DNA of 64,000 bases from Microcyclospora pomicola (lineage: Eukaryota > Ascomycota > Dothideomycetes > Capnodiales): positions 558,001 to 622,000 of the forward strand of contig NHNY01000008.1 of NCBI GenBank assembly GCA_002786065.1, in the 5' to 3' direction. Under the pieces are notes generated by a model, which did not search any database, was not told the origin of the DNA, and was given only the letters and a program-made list of their open reading frames with translations. This document shows, piece by piece, positions 44,918 through 56,374 of the stretch (position 1 is the stretch's first letter; each line of letters opens with the position of its first letter). Position numbers and translations under genes: made by a program.

Positions 44918-45925
44918 TTACAGCTTCGCTTGACCGTCCTGTGGCACTTTAGCCACGACCTTGCCCCAAGTGCCGCGGCTGCCCAGCGCCTCCAACGCCG
45001 CCGGCACGCTCTCCAGCCCAACGTACTCCTTGTCAGTGTAGTTGGTCCCGCGCACTTTGCCGCTCTCGAACAGCTTGAACAGCTCGTCCCACACGACCTG
45101 CTGCATCTCGGGCTCGTTGGCGGCATACGCACCCCAATGCAGCCCCATGACCGCGATGTTCTTCAGCAGCATCTTGTTCGTGGCGACCTTCTCGATCGGC
45201 CCGCCGGTGAAGCCGATGACGAGCAGACGGCCGTTCCACGCGATGCACTTGGTGCTCTTGTCGATCAGCCCGACGGGGTCGTAGACGATGTCGACGCCGC
45301 GCTTCTTCGGCGTCAGGTTCTTGACCGTCTGCGGCCAGGCGTCGTCGTTGTAGTCGACGACGTGGTCGGCGCCGAATTGCTTCGCGATCTCGAGCTTGTG
45401 CGCCGAGCCCGCGGTCGCCACGACCGTCGCGCCGAACGCTTTGGCAATCTGCACCGCGGCCAGCCCGACGCCGCCGGCGGCCGCGTGCACCAGCACCCAG
45501 TCGCCGGCTTTGATGTTCGCCCGCGTCACCAGTCCGGCGTAGGAGGTGGGCATGGTGACGAATAGCCCCGCAGCCTCGAAACAGCTCCATCCTTTGGGCA
45601 CCGGTTTTATTTGCGCTTCGAGCGCGCAGACCTTGGTCGCATAGCCTCCCTGTGCGGCACCGAAGACTTTGTCGCCGACTTTGAATTTGGGGTTGCCGGT
45701 GGTAGGCACTGCGGTCACCACGCCGGAGAACTCGGCTCCAGATACCCAGGGCAGTTTTGGCTGGTGCTGATATTTGCCACGAATCTGCAGTAGATCGAAG
45801 AAGTTGGTGGCCGTGGCATGGATGTCGATGCTGTATTGGTTGGGGTTGGGTTTGGGGTCGGGCAGGTTCTCTACTTTGAGGTCCTGTGGTCCAGAGACAT
45901 ATTTGGTGATGGGAATGCCTCGCAT
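44918..45925 (-). CDS. Zinc-free MDR / NADPH:quinone oxidoreductase-like protein
   Basis: This single-exon gene codes for 335 residues from the ATG at 45925 (MRGIPITKYV). An upstream in-frame ATG would add 30 residues of unlikely sequence. The fold is the medium-chain dehydrogenase type without the zinc ligands: a GroES-like N-terminus (ATNFFDLLQIRGKYQ, PWVSGAEFSGVV), then the cofactor motif AAAGGVGLAAVQIAKAFGA, typical of quinone oxidoreductases that use NADPH. FGADHVVDYND follows as usual. The C-terminus ends GQAKL, whose last three residues AKL are a tolerable peroxisomal targeting signal type 1. The enzyme probably reduces quinones or enones. It is convergent with the arabinitol dehydrogenase and divergent from Dsk2. 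Confidence 0.85.
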   Translation of the reverse strand: MRGIPITKYVSGPQDLKVENLPDPKPNPNQYSIDIHATATNFFDLLQIRGKYQHQPKLPWVSGAEFSGVVTAVPTTGNPKFKVGDKVFGAAQGGYATKVCALEAQIKPVPKGWSCFEAAGLFVTMPTSYAGLVTRANIKAGDWVLVHAAAGGVGLAAVQIAKAFGATVVATAGSAHKLEIAKQFGADHVVDYNDDAWPQTVKNLTPKKRGVDIVYDPVGLIDKSTKCIAWNGRLLVIGFTGGPIEKVATNKMLLKNIAVMGLHWGAYAANEPEMQQVVWDELFKLFESGKVRGTNYTDKEYVGLESVPAALEALGSRGTWGKVVAKVPQDGQAKL

Positions 45926-46387
45926 GATGTGACGACTATGGATCAGCTCTACTGTATTGTACTGTATGGAGTGAAGCGGTATCAAGATATCGAATCTACA
46001 GAACGATGAACTCAATGCAGATATAGAGTACTTCTAGAACTCCTCTCGCGTGTCGGTAATAAAGTGGTTAGTTGAGGTATAACCACGGGCAAGCATAGGC
46101 CGAGGCATGGAGCAAAGCATGCGGAGCACGTGACCGCAGCGTGTTCATTGCCGCGTGGGGTGACTGCTGTCAACCATGACGTTAAGCACTCAGTGAGTGA
46201 CCTGCTGCACAGCCTAATGATACGCCCACCACACGCTTCCAGACCATTCTACACCAGCATACTTCAACTTGACTGACGCACGATTCTGCCACAGGTTACA
46301 TCAATAAACACAGCAAAACTTGACGACAGACTTTGACTGTCCGTGTGTCTTCATCTCCTCCTCGATCGAGCGTACGAGCTGCCCACC
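45926..46387. promoter_or_regulatory. Divergent promoter of the quinone oxidoreductase-like gene and Dsk2
   Basis: 462 bases. An E-box CACGTG at 46127-46132 lies about 200 bases from the oxidoreductase start and 255 from the Dsk2 start. No TATA box is clear. Confidence 0.4.
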
Positions 46388-47674
46388 ATGGCGGATAACA
46401 CAGCCTCGGAAGACAGCGATCAGCAGATAACATTCAACATCAAGTCGTCCGCAGATGCCAAGTTTGTCGTGACGGTGCCGACATCGAGCACGATTGGAGA
46501 CCTGAAGCAGAAGCTATCGACCTCAGAATACGCGAGCCTGCCAACGGAGCGGCAACGCTTGATATACAGCGGACGGGTGTTGAAGGATGCAGACACGATA
46601 GCCGCGTGCAAGATCAAGGATGGAAACACAGTACATCTGGTCAGGGGTGCAGAAAGCAATTCCCGTCAAAACCCTGCAAATCAACCAGGTTCGCAAGCGT
46701 TACCAGCAGCCGCGGGGCAAGCAGCCAGCAATGTTCCGACCAACATAGCAGCGGGTACTGGAGCAAGCAATCCCTTGGCACAGATGACTGGTGCTCGTTA
46801 TGCTGGCCTTCATGGCTTGCCTGGCATGGACACCTTTGGCGCAGATGGCGGTATGGGCGCTCCTCCGAACCCGGATCAAATGCTGCGGATGCTGGAGGAT
46901 CCCAATTTCGCACAGCAAATGAATGAAGCCATGAACAACCCGGCAGTAGTCGACATGCTGCGTAACAACCCCATGATCCGAAACAACCCGATGGCCAGAG
47001 CAGCGATGGAAAATCCGGAATTCCGGCGCATGATGCTCAATCCAGACATGATCCGTATGCAAATGCAAATGCAACGCGCTATGGGTGGTGGTGGTGCACC
47101 AGGAGAGGGATCGTTCCCCATGCCAGGTGCAACCGATACGACTGAAGGTAGTGGAGGCGCGGCAACAGATGGAGGAGCTGCGGCCACACCCGGTCAAACA
47201 GATGCGAATGCCAACTCAAATAGCACGACAATGCCGAACTTTGGCCAGCTATTCGGCAACATGGGTGGAGCAGCGGGCGCCGATCCATCATCACCTCAGC
47301 AACAAGCAAACCCGTTTGCAAGTCTATTCGGTGCACCCCCATCGCAAGGTGGTCAGCAAGCCAATCCAATGGCGCAGATGGCACAGCAGATGATGCAGAA
47401 CCCGGAGATGATGCAGCGAATGATGGGTATGATGGGCGGCGGCGGAGCTGGTGAAGCAGGATTCAACCCCTTTGCAGCCATGGGTGGTGCTGGAGGCTTT
47501 GGTGCCGCACCTCCAGAGCCAGCTGACGACCGACCGCCGGAGGTGCGATATGAGAGTCAATTACGGCAACTCAACGACATGGGGTTCTTCGAGTTTGACC
47601 GCAACATCCAAGCTCTAAGAAGAAGTGGTGGTAGCGTTCAGGGTGCAATTGAGCATCTCTTGAGCGGGTCGTAG
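46388..47674 (+). CDS. dsk2: Ubiquilin-family proteasome shuttle Dsk2
   Basis: This single-exon gene codes for 428 residues from the ATG at 46388 (CCCACCATGG context); 15 in-frame upstream codons are ignored. The order is UBL, STI1-type region, UBA. The ubiquitin-like domain is at about 13-86 (ITFNIKSSADAKFVV, RLIYSGRVLKD, DGNTVHLV). An Asn/Pro/Met-rich chaperone-binding region is at about 165-235 (NNPAVVDMLRNNPM). The UBA is at 385-428 (YESQLRQLNDMGFFEFDRNIQALRR). Low-complexity Gly/Ala/Gln/Met sequence lies between. Dsk2 binds ubiquitin chains with the UBA and the proteasome with the UBL, delivering substrates including ER-associated degradation clients. Divergent from the quinone oxidoreductase-like gene. 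Confidence 0.93.
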   Translation: MADNTASEDSDQQITFNIKSSADAKFVVTVPTSSTIGDLKQKLSTSEYASLPTERQRLIYSGRVLKDADTIAACKIKDGNTVHLVRGAESNSRQNPANQPGSQALPAAAGQAASNVPTNIAAGTGASNPLAQMTGARYAGLHGLPGMDTFGADGGMGAPPNPDQMLRMLEDPNFAQQMNEAMNNPAVVDMLRNNPMIRNNPMARAAMENPEFRRMMLNPDMIRMQMQMQRAMGGGGAPGEGSFPMPGATDTTEGSGGAATDGGAAATPGQTDANANSNSTTMPNFGQLFGNMGGAAGADPSSPQQQANPFASLFGAPPSQGGQQANPMAQMAQQMMQNPEMMQRMMGMMGGGGAGEAGFNPFAAMGGAGGFGAAPPEPADDRPPEVRYESQLRQLNDMGFFEFDRNIQALRRSGGSVQGAIEHLLSGS

Positions 47675-48392
47675 GGTGATATCTTTTGGCCGTGGGCTCA
47701 TTTTCGATTCCTCTCGCATGCGGCAGGAATTCACGAATCTTGAGTAACCGGATTGATTTCCCTAGAATCCTCAAGTGAGGCGTGTATTATTATGGCATTT
47801 GGGCTGACTTCTTGAGTCGACGTGGGGCGGAAAGAAGCGGTCTAATGAAATGCTTATGTGACTAGACGAGCGAGCGAGCGATGGCGCTTTGCAATGAAAG
47901 TTGATGGTATCATGCAAGACTGTGCTATGAATCATGTTGTTGCATCTTCAGACAATCATTGATACGTGCTCTAAGTTGAGGCTGTTTACATATGTACATG
48001 TACTCTACGAGATCGATCTCCATTTCAAAGATATATCTACCTCGTACCCCGTGAGTAAAATTCCTTGAAACGTCAGGTTGTCTGGGATAGCGTGGATGCT
48101 GTAAGCATTCGAGGTGGATTGAGGTACTTGCCAGAACTATACACATATATTGATCGCAAGCAGCAGCAATCCAACAACTATTTCGTTCATCTATTCCTTC
48201 TCCGTTCTCTGCTACACGCCGTTCTTTCATTGGGTGTGGTGACTTCTTCTTGGCAGTCCCAGTTGGTGTCCAATCGATCCTCTACCTTACGAACTACTCC
48301 TGGAGAACAGCCAAAGCTTAGATGCGTGACGTTGTCTATTGCTTCGCAAGAAAGAGTCAGCTGTGCTTGTCTCGCCACATGCGCTCGCGATC
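47675..48392. other. Intergenic region, Dsk2 3' flank and TM9 gene promoter
   Basis: 718 bases between two plus-strand genes. Open stretches on either strand are short and unlike known proteins. No TATA box is convincing. Confidence 0.4.
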
Positions 48393-50657
48393 ATGGCTGG
48401 CGATCGCGGAATGAGGTGGAAGAGTTGCTGGACACTCCTTTTGCTGTACTTGCAGCTTGCGGGTGCCTTTTACATACCTGGTATGAGCTTTTGCGATCGT
48501 ATCCTTCAATAGCGAGTTTCCTGACATTCACAAGGCTTCTCGATCAGGTCGTACGCTGACGGCGACGCCATCCCTCTCTTCGTCAACAAGATCTACAGCG
48601 ACAACACCCAGATCCAGTATGCCTACTCCGAGCTACCTTTCGTCTGCCCCCCTTCCGGACGATCACGACCAGGGACGGGGTTCATTTCAGGGGCCAACAT
48701 TGCTTTGAACTTGGGCGAAGTTCTCCGCGGTGATCGAATCATGGTCTCGGATTATGAGCTGGAGATGGGCAAAGACGAGGAGATACGATATCTTTGTAGT
48801 AAAAAGGTAGACCAGGCGGGTCTGAAGAAGGCGATTGAGGTCGTGGACACGGGGTATGTGGCTGAGTGGATCGTGGACAATCTGCCAGGTGCGACGAGCT
48901 TCGTCTCGGTGGATAAGAGTCGGAAGTACTACGCAGCCGGCTTCAAGATGGGATACGAGGAGATCTCACCAACGACTGGCCAGTCACGCTACTTTCTTAA
49001 TAACCATGTCACACTCGTCATCCGCTTTGCGTCTGCTCCCGGGAACGACGGGCAGCAAGGTAAGAAGGTCATCGTCGGATTTGAGGTGTATGCCAAGTCG
49101 ATCGAGGCGTCAAATCGCGACAAGAATGGCCTGCCGGCAGACCTGGATGCTGCACAGGAAGGGATGGAGTTGTCCATGAATACCAAGATCACCAAAACGA
49201 CCTTACCACGAGATATTGACGGACGCACTTCAGAACAAGAGCTGGAAGACCCCGACGCGACCCTCACCATACCCTACACCTACAGTGTCTATTTCCGCGA
49301 AGAGGACAAGATCAGTTGGGCCAACCGATGGGATCCATATTTTGTCAATCAAGAAGACAGCGAGAGTATCCACTGGCTAGCTATCATTAACTCTCTGGTC
49401 ATCTCTGGGTTGCTCACCACGGTCGTTATCGTCATTTTGACCAGGACCATCCGCGGTGACATCAAAGGACACAAAGATGGTGGCTTGGAAGAAGGCAAAG
49501 TGCGCTCCGCTAGACGCATGAAAGGTAATTCCACGCGTAGAGGCCAGGAGAAAGGTGGATTGCTTGAACAGGCTGATGCCGGCACAGACGGGGCTGACGA
49601 ACTTGCCTCCGACGATGATATGCCAGAAGATATAACCGGATGGAAGCTTGTCCACAGCGACGTCTTTCGTACACCTGCATATGGTCATATTTTGGCACCT
49701 CTCATCGGCTCGGGTATGCAGCTGGTCTTCATGGCAGTCGGTCTTTTGGCATTGTCATGTATTGGCATTCTAAATCCATCCTTTCGTGGTGGATTCGTCT
49801 CTGTCGGTCTGGCACTATTCCTCGTTGCTGGTCTCTTTTCTGGATATTTTTCTGCTCGCGTCTACAAGACTTTTGAAGGAGAGCACTGGAGGCAAAATGC
49901 TGTGATGACGGCAACACTATTCCCTGGTCTCCTTTTCGCGACCATTTTCATCCTCAATCTCTTCGTGTGGGCTCAGGCTTCCTCGACTGCTATGCCATTA
50001 GGCACTCTGATCGGTCTCGTCACGCTGTGGCTGACGATTCAGCTACCGCTCGTGTACGCAGGAAGCTGGTATGGCTTCGTTCGTGCTGGCGCCTATTCGC
50101 ATCCGATCAAGGCGACTGTCGTTCCACGTCAGATCCCACAACAAGCCTGGTACGCTCGTAGCGTGCAAGCGACTTTGCTTGCAGGTTTCGTCCCTTTCGC
50201 CATTATGTTCATTGAGCTTCTGTTTGTGTTTCGGAGTTTGTGGCAAGACAAAAGCGGGTACTACTATGTCTTTGGTTATTTGGCGGTCGTCTCGACCATT
50301 CTAATACTGGCTGTGGTGGAGACTACCATCATTGCTGTTTATGTTCAGCTATGTTCGGAGGTGAGTCGTGCTTGGTGAGCTCTGACGTTGCACCACTAAC
50401 AGATTTCCAACGAACAGAACTACCACTGGTGGTGGCAATCCTTCTTCCTCGGCGGCAGCTCCAGCATCTGGATCTTCGCCTACTGCGTGTATTACTACCT
50501 TCATCATCTGCACATCACTGGTCTGGTCAGCACGATGCTTTTCTTCTCTTACAGCTTCTTGGCCTGTCTCGTCTACGGTCTCCTCACTGGCACGATCGGC
50601 TTTTTGACGGCATACGCTTTCGTCCGACGGATATATGGCGCTATTAAGGTTGATTGA
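48393..50657 (+). CDS. Transmembrane 9 superfamily (EMP70/TMN) endomembrane protein
   Basis: Exons are 48393-48480, 48535-50360 and 50418-50657; introns are 54 and 57 nt, giving 717 residues. The N-terminus (MAGDRGMRWKSCWTLLLLYL) is a signal peptide. The first junction rebuilds FYIPGFSIRSYADGDAIPLFVNKIYSD-type sequence, the family's luminal start. The luminal domain runs to about 270. Nine hydrophobic segments follow, the last after the second intron, ending AFVRRIYGAIKVD, with a C-terminal KxD signal as in TM9 proteins kept in the Golgi/endosome. The family acts in Golgi/endosome sorting and copper or amino-acid related adhesion. The last intron has two usable acceptors (50401 or 50418), the first adding I-S-N-E-Q in frame; the second is the family-like choice. 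Confidence 0.9.
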
Positions 50658-51479
50658 GACCTCACTTGGGTGATGGATACTGCCGGTGCCGGACCTCACT
50701 ATTCTCCACGCGAGGGAGTCGGAGGTGGATTGCTGGACCCAGTGTAGAACGACTTGGTTGTGACGTGGTCGTGCGCCCTGCTCGACTGGATCGCAGGCTC
50801 TCATGGGCGGTCAAGGTACCGATACAAAAGCAATTCAGGCCTATCAACCCAAGCCATGAATTGCCGCGCCGTACCCTCCATTTACTAGTCCTCGAAAATC
50901 TGACACCTGCCAGAAGGGTTGCACAAGACAAACTCGAGCACAGTTGCCTTCGACGCCGACAAGCACATATGAAGTGCATGTAGCTTGTCAAGGGATCAGC
51001 CGTAAGATCATGCTTGTTGGTTGGCGAGGATGGTCACGACATGATGTAATCATATATGTATATATCTATAATACCAACGTCGTACCAGAAGGACCAGAGG
51101 TCCCGATGATCGGAAAGCTTGAGCAGCTTTATATCGTGAGAAAATAATATTTGCAGGCGGTGGTGAAGCTTGAGTATAATGGAGGCAAAAGTAGGATCAT
51201 TATGCGTCGACCTGCGTGTGCTTGTGGCTGTATCCAGATTCAGTCAGGCCTTCATCTTGTCAAGCGAGCAAGTTTCATTAGTGCGTCGATGTGAAGAGTA
51301 CATCATCGTGTGCATTGTACAAGTGTATGACAAGGAGACTGTTGACAGCTCCCATACGGTACTTTAATATATGTACACCACGGTCATTCTGCTTGACACA
51401 ACTTCGCACTTTTCTCACGCGCCGCCGCCGTCGCCCACATGACCCAAGCCCGACATATTCTACTCACAACCCGACAGAT
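50658..51479. other. Convergent 3' intergenic region
   Basis: 822 bases between the 3' ends of the TM9 gene (+) and Sdh4 (-). It contains AT-rich stretches such as 51050-51075 but no gene, repeat or RNA that I can support. Confidence 0.5.
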
Positions 51480-52165
51480 CTAAGCCTTCCAGATCTTCTT
51501 GACGCCCTCGGTCAAGCCGATATCGTTCGTCTCGAACTCGTAGAAGCCCCAACCGACGACGAAGACCATGAGGAAGTTGGCCCAGTCGGCCAGCTTGCGG
51601 ACTGTGGGCACGCGCCATTTGGGGAAGTAATCGGTGATACATGATCTGTTGAGGCAGTGGGGGTTAGCGGTACTGGTGGGTTGAGTGTGGTGGGTGGAAT
51701 GGATGGATTGGGGTACGTACTGGAAGCCAATGTAGCTGTGGATGATGATCAGGCCGATGAAAGCGCCATCGACCAGGGGGCTCACTGAGCCTGCGGCGAA
51801 CGGCGCGACGGTGATGGGCACGAGCGCGGCGGAGACCAATCTACAGCACATGTATCGTTAGTATCCTTCCCCCTAGCGGTTCTGGCGTTGTCTCCTCCCT
51901 ACCGTTCGGCTGTCCAGTGGTAGCTTCCATGGCTGGGCTCGGCATCGTGGACCGGTACGGCGTCATTGACCGTTCCCTCGATCTTCTGAGGCAGCGGTGG
52001 CAGGATCGCGCGCCGTGCTGAGGTCTGGAAGGCCGCTCGCTGCAGGGCGGAGGAGGGCTTTTGGAACTGTTGCGCGCGGAAGGCGGGGAGCGCGCTGGCC
52101 AGGGATCGCTTGGAGGTGGCGGCGAGCGCCTGTCGGAGGAGCGTGGGGCGCAGCGAGGCGGCCAT
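51480..52165 (-). CDS. sdh4: Succinate dehydrogenase membrane-anchor subunit CybS (Sdh4)
   Basis: Exons are 52165-51903, 51840-51721 and 51645-51480; introns are 62 and 75 nt, giving 182 residues. The first 50 residues are basic, Ser/Ala-rich and lack acids, a good mitochondrial presequence (MAASLRPTLLRQALAA). The rest matches CybS: the SYHWTAERLVS segment just before the first helix, a HSYIGFQ haem-ligand His region in the second helix, and a DYFPKW segment before the last one. Sdh4 with Sdh3 anchors complex II in the inner membrane and helps bind haem and ubiquinone. The first intron follows the ER of WTAER, exactly where homologues continue with LVS. It shares a divergent promoter with the MPP-beta gene. 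Confidence 0.92.
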
Positions 52166-52830
52166 GATGGATGGCGGTGGGTGGTGGAGTGGAGTGGAGT
52201 GGTCGACAGCGAGTGTGTGCGTGGGTCTCGGGGTGAGGTTGTCAATCTTGTGGTCGTGAGGTCCAAAGTCGATCCCGAGGTTGGCGGCGGCCAATCAGCG
52301 TGCACTTGTTCTAAGCAGATCTATACCTTGCTGTATGATCTGGGAATAATAAATGTATTCAGACTCGGACAGATTATTACCGTGTGAACTGAATGTCATG
52401 GAGATGCGTCGTACTGGACTGAATATTCAAGGCTGTGTACAACATCTTTGACTGAGATATAGGAACAGTTTGGTAACATTGCACACAAGCATATACGTCT
52501 CTAGCATATCCACCTACAGGCACGGTACAGTCCTGACCTTGAGTCTGCCACATCGACCAGGCAGCATGATCTTAACAATTTTCACTCTCGGAATATAAAC
52601 TCAGACTGATATTGCTCAAGTAGCATCCTATTAGAGACATTTATATATTGTTGCGGCCAGACTGTAGTCCTAATTATGCGGTATCGTGAAGTGAAAGCCA
52701 ACGTTGCACGCCAGCCAGTCTTTGTCATCGACTGCTCGGGCTTTCCCGGCAAGCTCGATTGATTTCTCCCCAGAGCAACACCAGCTCGACAACACCCCTT
52801 CTGCCGTCCGCACTCATCTCCCATCTCACA
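52166..52830. promoter_or_regulatory. Divergent promoter of Sdh4 and MPP-beta with CCAAT box
   Basis: 665 bases between two nuclear genes for mitochondrial proteins. CCAATCA lies at 52291-52297, about 126 bases upstream of the Sdh4 start. The HAP/CCAAT complex controls many respiratory genes in fungi, so this is a likely site (inference). The right part, nearer MPP-beta, has no box that I can name. Confidence 0.5.
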
Positions 52831-54347
52831 ATGGCTTCCAGACGGCTTGGATGGCAATTGCAGCAGGGCCTTCGCGCCCAGCGCGCCATCAACAGCGTAA
52901 AGCTCAGCAAACCGTCGCTCACCCGCAGCCTGGCAACTCCTGTTAGCCACGGTTCCACCACCGAGTCCACCACCCTGTCCAACGGATTCACGGTATGCCA
53001 TTGGACCCGTCCAGGATGTCACAGGATTCGTACGGCTAACGTAGTATCTGATGATAGATCGCCACCGAGCACTCACCCTATGCGCAAACCAGCACTGTGG
53101 GTGTCTGGATCGACGCCGGATCACGCGCAGAGACCGACCGCACCAATGGCACAGCACACTTCCTCGAGCACTTGGCTTTCAAAGGCACCCAGAAGCGCAC
53201 TCAATCGCAGTTGGAACTCGAGATTGAAAACATGGGTGGACACTTGAACGCCTACACGTCGCGCGAGAACACCGTCTACTACGCCAAGGCGTTCAACAGC
53301 GACGTGCCTGCTACCGTCGACATCCTCGCCGATATCCTCCAGAACAGCAAGCTCGAGCCCAGCGCTATCGAGCGAGAGCGGGACGTGATTTTGCGAGAGC
53401 AGGAGGAGGTCGACAAGCAGTTGGAGGAGGTCGTTTTCGACCACTTGCACGCCACCGCGTTCCAAGGCCAACCGCTCGGTCGCACCATCCTAGGTCCCAA
53501 GGAGAACATTCAGTCCATCTCTCGCAACGATTTGGAGAACTACATCAAGACAAACTACACTGCGGACCGTATGGTGCTTGTCGGAGCTGGAGGTGTTCCC
53601 CACTCGGAGCTGGTGGACTTGGCCGAGAAGTACTTCTCCAAGTTGCCTGCCTATAACCCCAACGCTCAGGCCAATGCTTCCGTCCGTGGCGTCGAGGCCA
53701 AGCCTGACTTTGTGGGATCGGAGGTGCGTATCCGTGACGACACGCTCCCCACTGCCAACATCGCCATTGCCGTAGAGGGTGTAAGCTGGAAGGACGACGA
53801 CTACTTCACCGCGCTTGTCACCCAAGCCATCGTCGGCAACTGGGACCGTGCCATGGGTAACTCGCCATACCTCGGCAGCAAGCTCTCCACGTTCATCCAT
53901 GAGCACAAGCTTGCCAACAGCTTCATGTCATTCTCCACGTCCTACTCCGACACTGGTCTGTGGGGTATCTACCTGACCACCGAGAACTTCACCCACATCG
54001 ACGACCTGGTCCACTTCACTCTCCGCGAATGGTCTCGTCTCTCCTTCCAGGTTTCAGAAGCCGAGACCGAGCGCGCCAAAGCACAATTGAAGGCCTCCAT
54101 CTTGCTGTCTCTAGACGGCACGACCGCCGCCGCCGAGGACATTGGACGCCAGATCATTACCACTGGACGCCGATTGGCACCAGAGGAGGTTGAGAGGGCT
54201 GTCAGCGCTGTTACCGCCAAGGACATCATGAGCTTCGCACAAAGGAAGCTTTGGGATCGTGACATTGCCATCTCTGCTGTCGGCAGAATTGAGGGTCTGT
54301 TTGACTACGCAAGAATCAGGAGCGACATGAGCAGGAACTTGTCATAG
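52831..54347 (+). CDS. mas1: Mitochondrial processing peptidase beta subunit
   Basis: Exons are 52831-52992 and 53058-54347, with a 65-nt intron, giving 483 residues. It starts with a basic mitochondrial presequence (MASRRLGWQLQQGLRAQRA). The M16 zinc-protease signature H88-F-L-E91-H92 is intact, with a distal glutamate at 168 in ILREQEE. The glycine-rich and LILAP-like segments fit MPP-beta rather than a core-I protein, where the active site is degenerate. MPP-beta is the catalytic half of the matrix peptidase that removes presequences from imported proteins, together with MPP-alpha. The junction joins SNGFT to IATEHSPYAQT, as expected. Divergent from Sdh4. Confidence 0.93.
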
Positions 54348-54948
54348 ATGCAGAGAGAGAAGCGATCGTTGGTGTGCGGTGAGAGGCTGTCTGTGAGTGT
54401 CTGTATCCCATAGAGTTCGCCATGCTCCGTTCTAGTTGCGTAGGTTGGACGCTGGGGAGAAACCTGTACATTTAACTTTCTATGTCAAAGATGTGCAAAC
54501 TATTACCACAGTTGCGTACGTATTTCATGTGGCTGTTTGCTCCTCGAGGAGACATACTGCCTCCATATGTGATATATGTTCGTAGTACATGATCAAATAA
54601 TGATAGATGATATAGCATCACGTGGTGGTTGCTCTGTTGCGAAGTGGCAGTTGCAGCGTTGCGTCCGCTGATTGGCGGATCCCCAGCGTTCATTTCGAGC
54701 TGCCGTCCGAACCATCGCGCAGATCGACGTGCACGACAACGACCGCACATCCACCATCCTCCGCGCGACTCGTCAGGGCCGTCGAGTGTGCTGCCAAACC
54801 TCACGCCTCCCTGCACATCAGGTCCGCCTCACGCTCGCTACTACACCTCAGACCATTATTCGGACCAAATCCGGCCTCTACCTCTCGTTTGCGCCGCGCC
54901 GCCCTCGCTCGCTCGACCAGTCGAGACGTGCTTCCCCAGCAACCACCA
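54348..54948 (+). promoter_or_regulatory. Upstream region of the Rax1-like gene
   Basis: 601 bases holding the MPP-beta 3' flank and the Rax1-like promoter. CACGTG is at 54619-54624 and an inverted CCAAT box (ATTGG) at 54671-54675. The sequence from 54672 to the ATG stays open in frame but has no ATG, so it is taken as leader. Confidence 0.4.
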
Positions 54949-56374
54949 TGTCTCACACGGAGACGTTCGACGCCATGGGCACGCGCGACAGGTTGCCGAA
55001 CCTGTTCGAAGTGCTGTCGCGCCGTACACTGGCGCCTGTCGATCTGTTCAGCTTCTACATCTACATGAGAGATGTGCAGAGGAGTGTTGATTATTTGGAC
55101 TTTTGGTGAGTCTTTCTTGGTGCGCACACGGTGGGACTCTCGGTTGGGCGGATTGAGAGGGGAGAGGGAGGAGGGAGGAAGAGGTAGCAATGCTGGTGTA
55201 GAATGGAAAGAAGCATATCAAGGTCGCCAAAGCTCAGAGTGCAGATAATGGACTGGCTTGTGGATCTGTGGTGTTGCAGGTCGTCTTATACTCAAGGAAG
55301 AAAGGCGAAAAGTTTATCGTACTCAGAGATGTACTAATAGATTTGAACTCCCCAGGCTTGATGTCTCTCAGCACATGTCGCTTTGCCGACACTACGTGCG
55401 CGAACTTCGACGAAGTGTCCTCATCTCAACACCAGACTTGGACAAAGCAGGCTCCAAGCGGTCTTCACAGGTCCTGGACAACTTCGACAACGAGGACAAT
55501 GAGGGAGGCCCAAGCGGACTCAAAGAGCGCATGAGTAGCGATCAGCGCTTGTCTGCGTTCTTGCGCCATGATGACAATGGCAGTAAAGCCAGCCCGCAAC
55601 CTGACCCAAGCAGCGGACCTGACTCGACCACACCCGGCTCCGAGCAGCCCCCGCGACCTAGCTTCATGGAGAGCAACTCGAACTCATCGCCGTCCCGGTT
55701 CATGCAAAGTGGCTCTTCCCCAGGCACTACTGTGGCTCGAGCAGACATTCGTGCCAGTGCCGAGAAGATTCTGTACACCTTCCTGCTCCCAGGTTCGGAA
55801 CGCGAGATCATCCTGCCTCAGAGTGTGCTCAGCAATATCACGAACAGCATCGAAATCGAGAAACGTGATGATCCAGAAGTGTTCGATGCGGCGAAGGACT
55901 ACGTGTTTCAGGCCATGGAGCGCGACGCATTCCCAGGCTTCTTGCGTGCCAAAGCCCTGGGTAACATTGTCCAACCTTCCATGCTACTACGCCTCATCAT
56001 TGGTCTAGTCAGCCTGTTTGGTGCCTTCTGGACGGCGTTTGTGCTCATCTTCCTCAACAAGGACCGAGCTACCAGATGTTGGGAGATCTTGCCATTCACG
56101 GTCGGCGTCTATTTCCTCGCCAGCCACCAATATATGCTCGACCCGCTGATGGCGCTCGTTGGCTATAGCGAGTACACTCTGGGCAGTCTGCACAGGATCA
56201 GGGAATTATTCGTTCGGTATGTTGATCCACGCATGAAGTCATGTCTTAAAGCATCACTGACCAGTCAACAGCAAACTCCTCAACAAGCGTTCTCTCATGT
56301 GTTTGATGTGGATCACCATCATCGACGTTGCCCTCTGTTGTCTTTTCATTTTTGTTCCCGGCAAGAGACTTTGA
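54949..56374 (+). CDS. rax1: Rax1-like RGS-domain membrane protein
   Basis: Exons are 54949-55106, 55356-56216 and 56272-56374; introns are 249 and 55 nt, giving 373 residues. The 249-nt intron is the longest in the window and has a TACTAAT branch site. An RGS-like domain spans about 12-240, split by an acidic/Ser-rich insert (about 85-155). Key segments are LPNLFEVLSRRTLAPVDLF, DYLDFWLDVSQHM at the first junction, and FDAAKDYVFQAMERDAFPGFLRA. Three hydrophobic segments follow, the last after the second intron. This is the plan of Rax1, which in yeast partners Rax2 to mark bipolar bud sites. In filamentous fungi, RGS proteins of this type modulate polarity and G-protein signalling. Confidence 0.82.

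Noticed and set aside
44894-45565. Plus-strand frame antisense to the quinone oxidoreductase-like gene
   Set aside because: High-GC shadow, rich in Arg, His and Asp with no motif; the minus strand holds a complete dehydrogenase.
54672-54948. N-terminal extension of the Rax1-like protein
   Set aside because: The frame is open but has no ATG before 54949, and the family N-terminus begins at that ATG in a good context.
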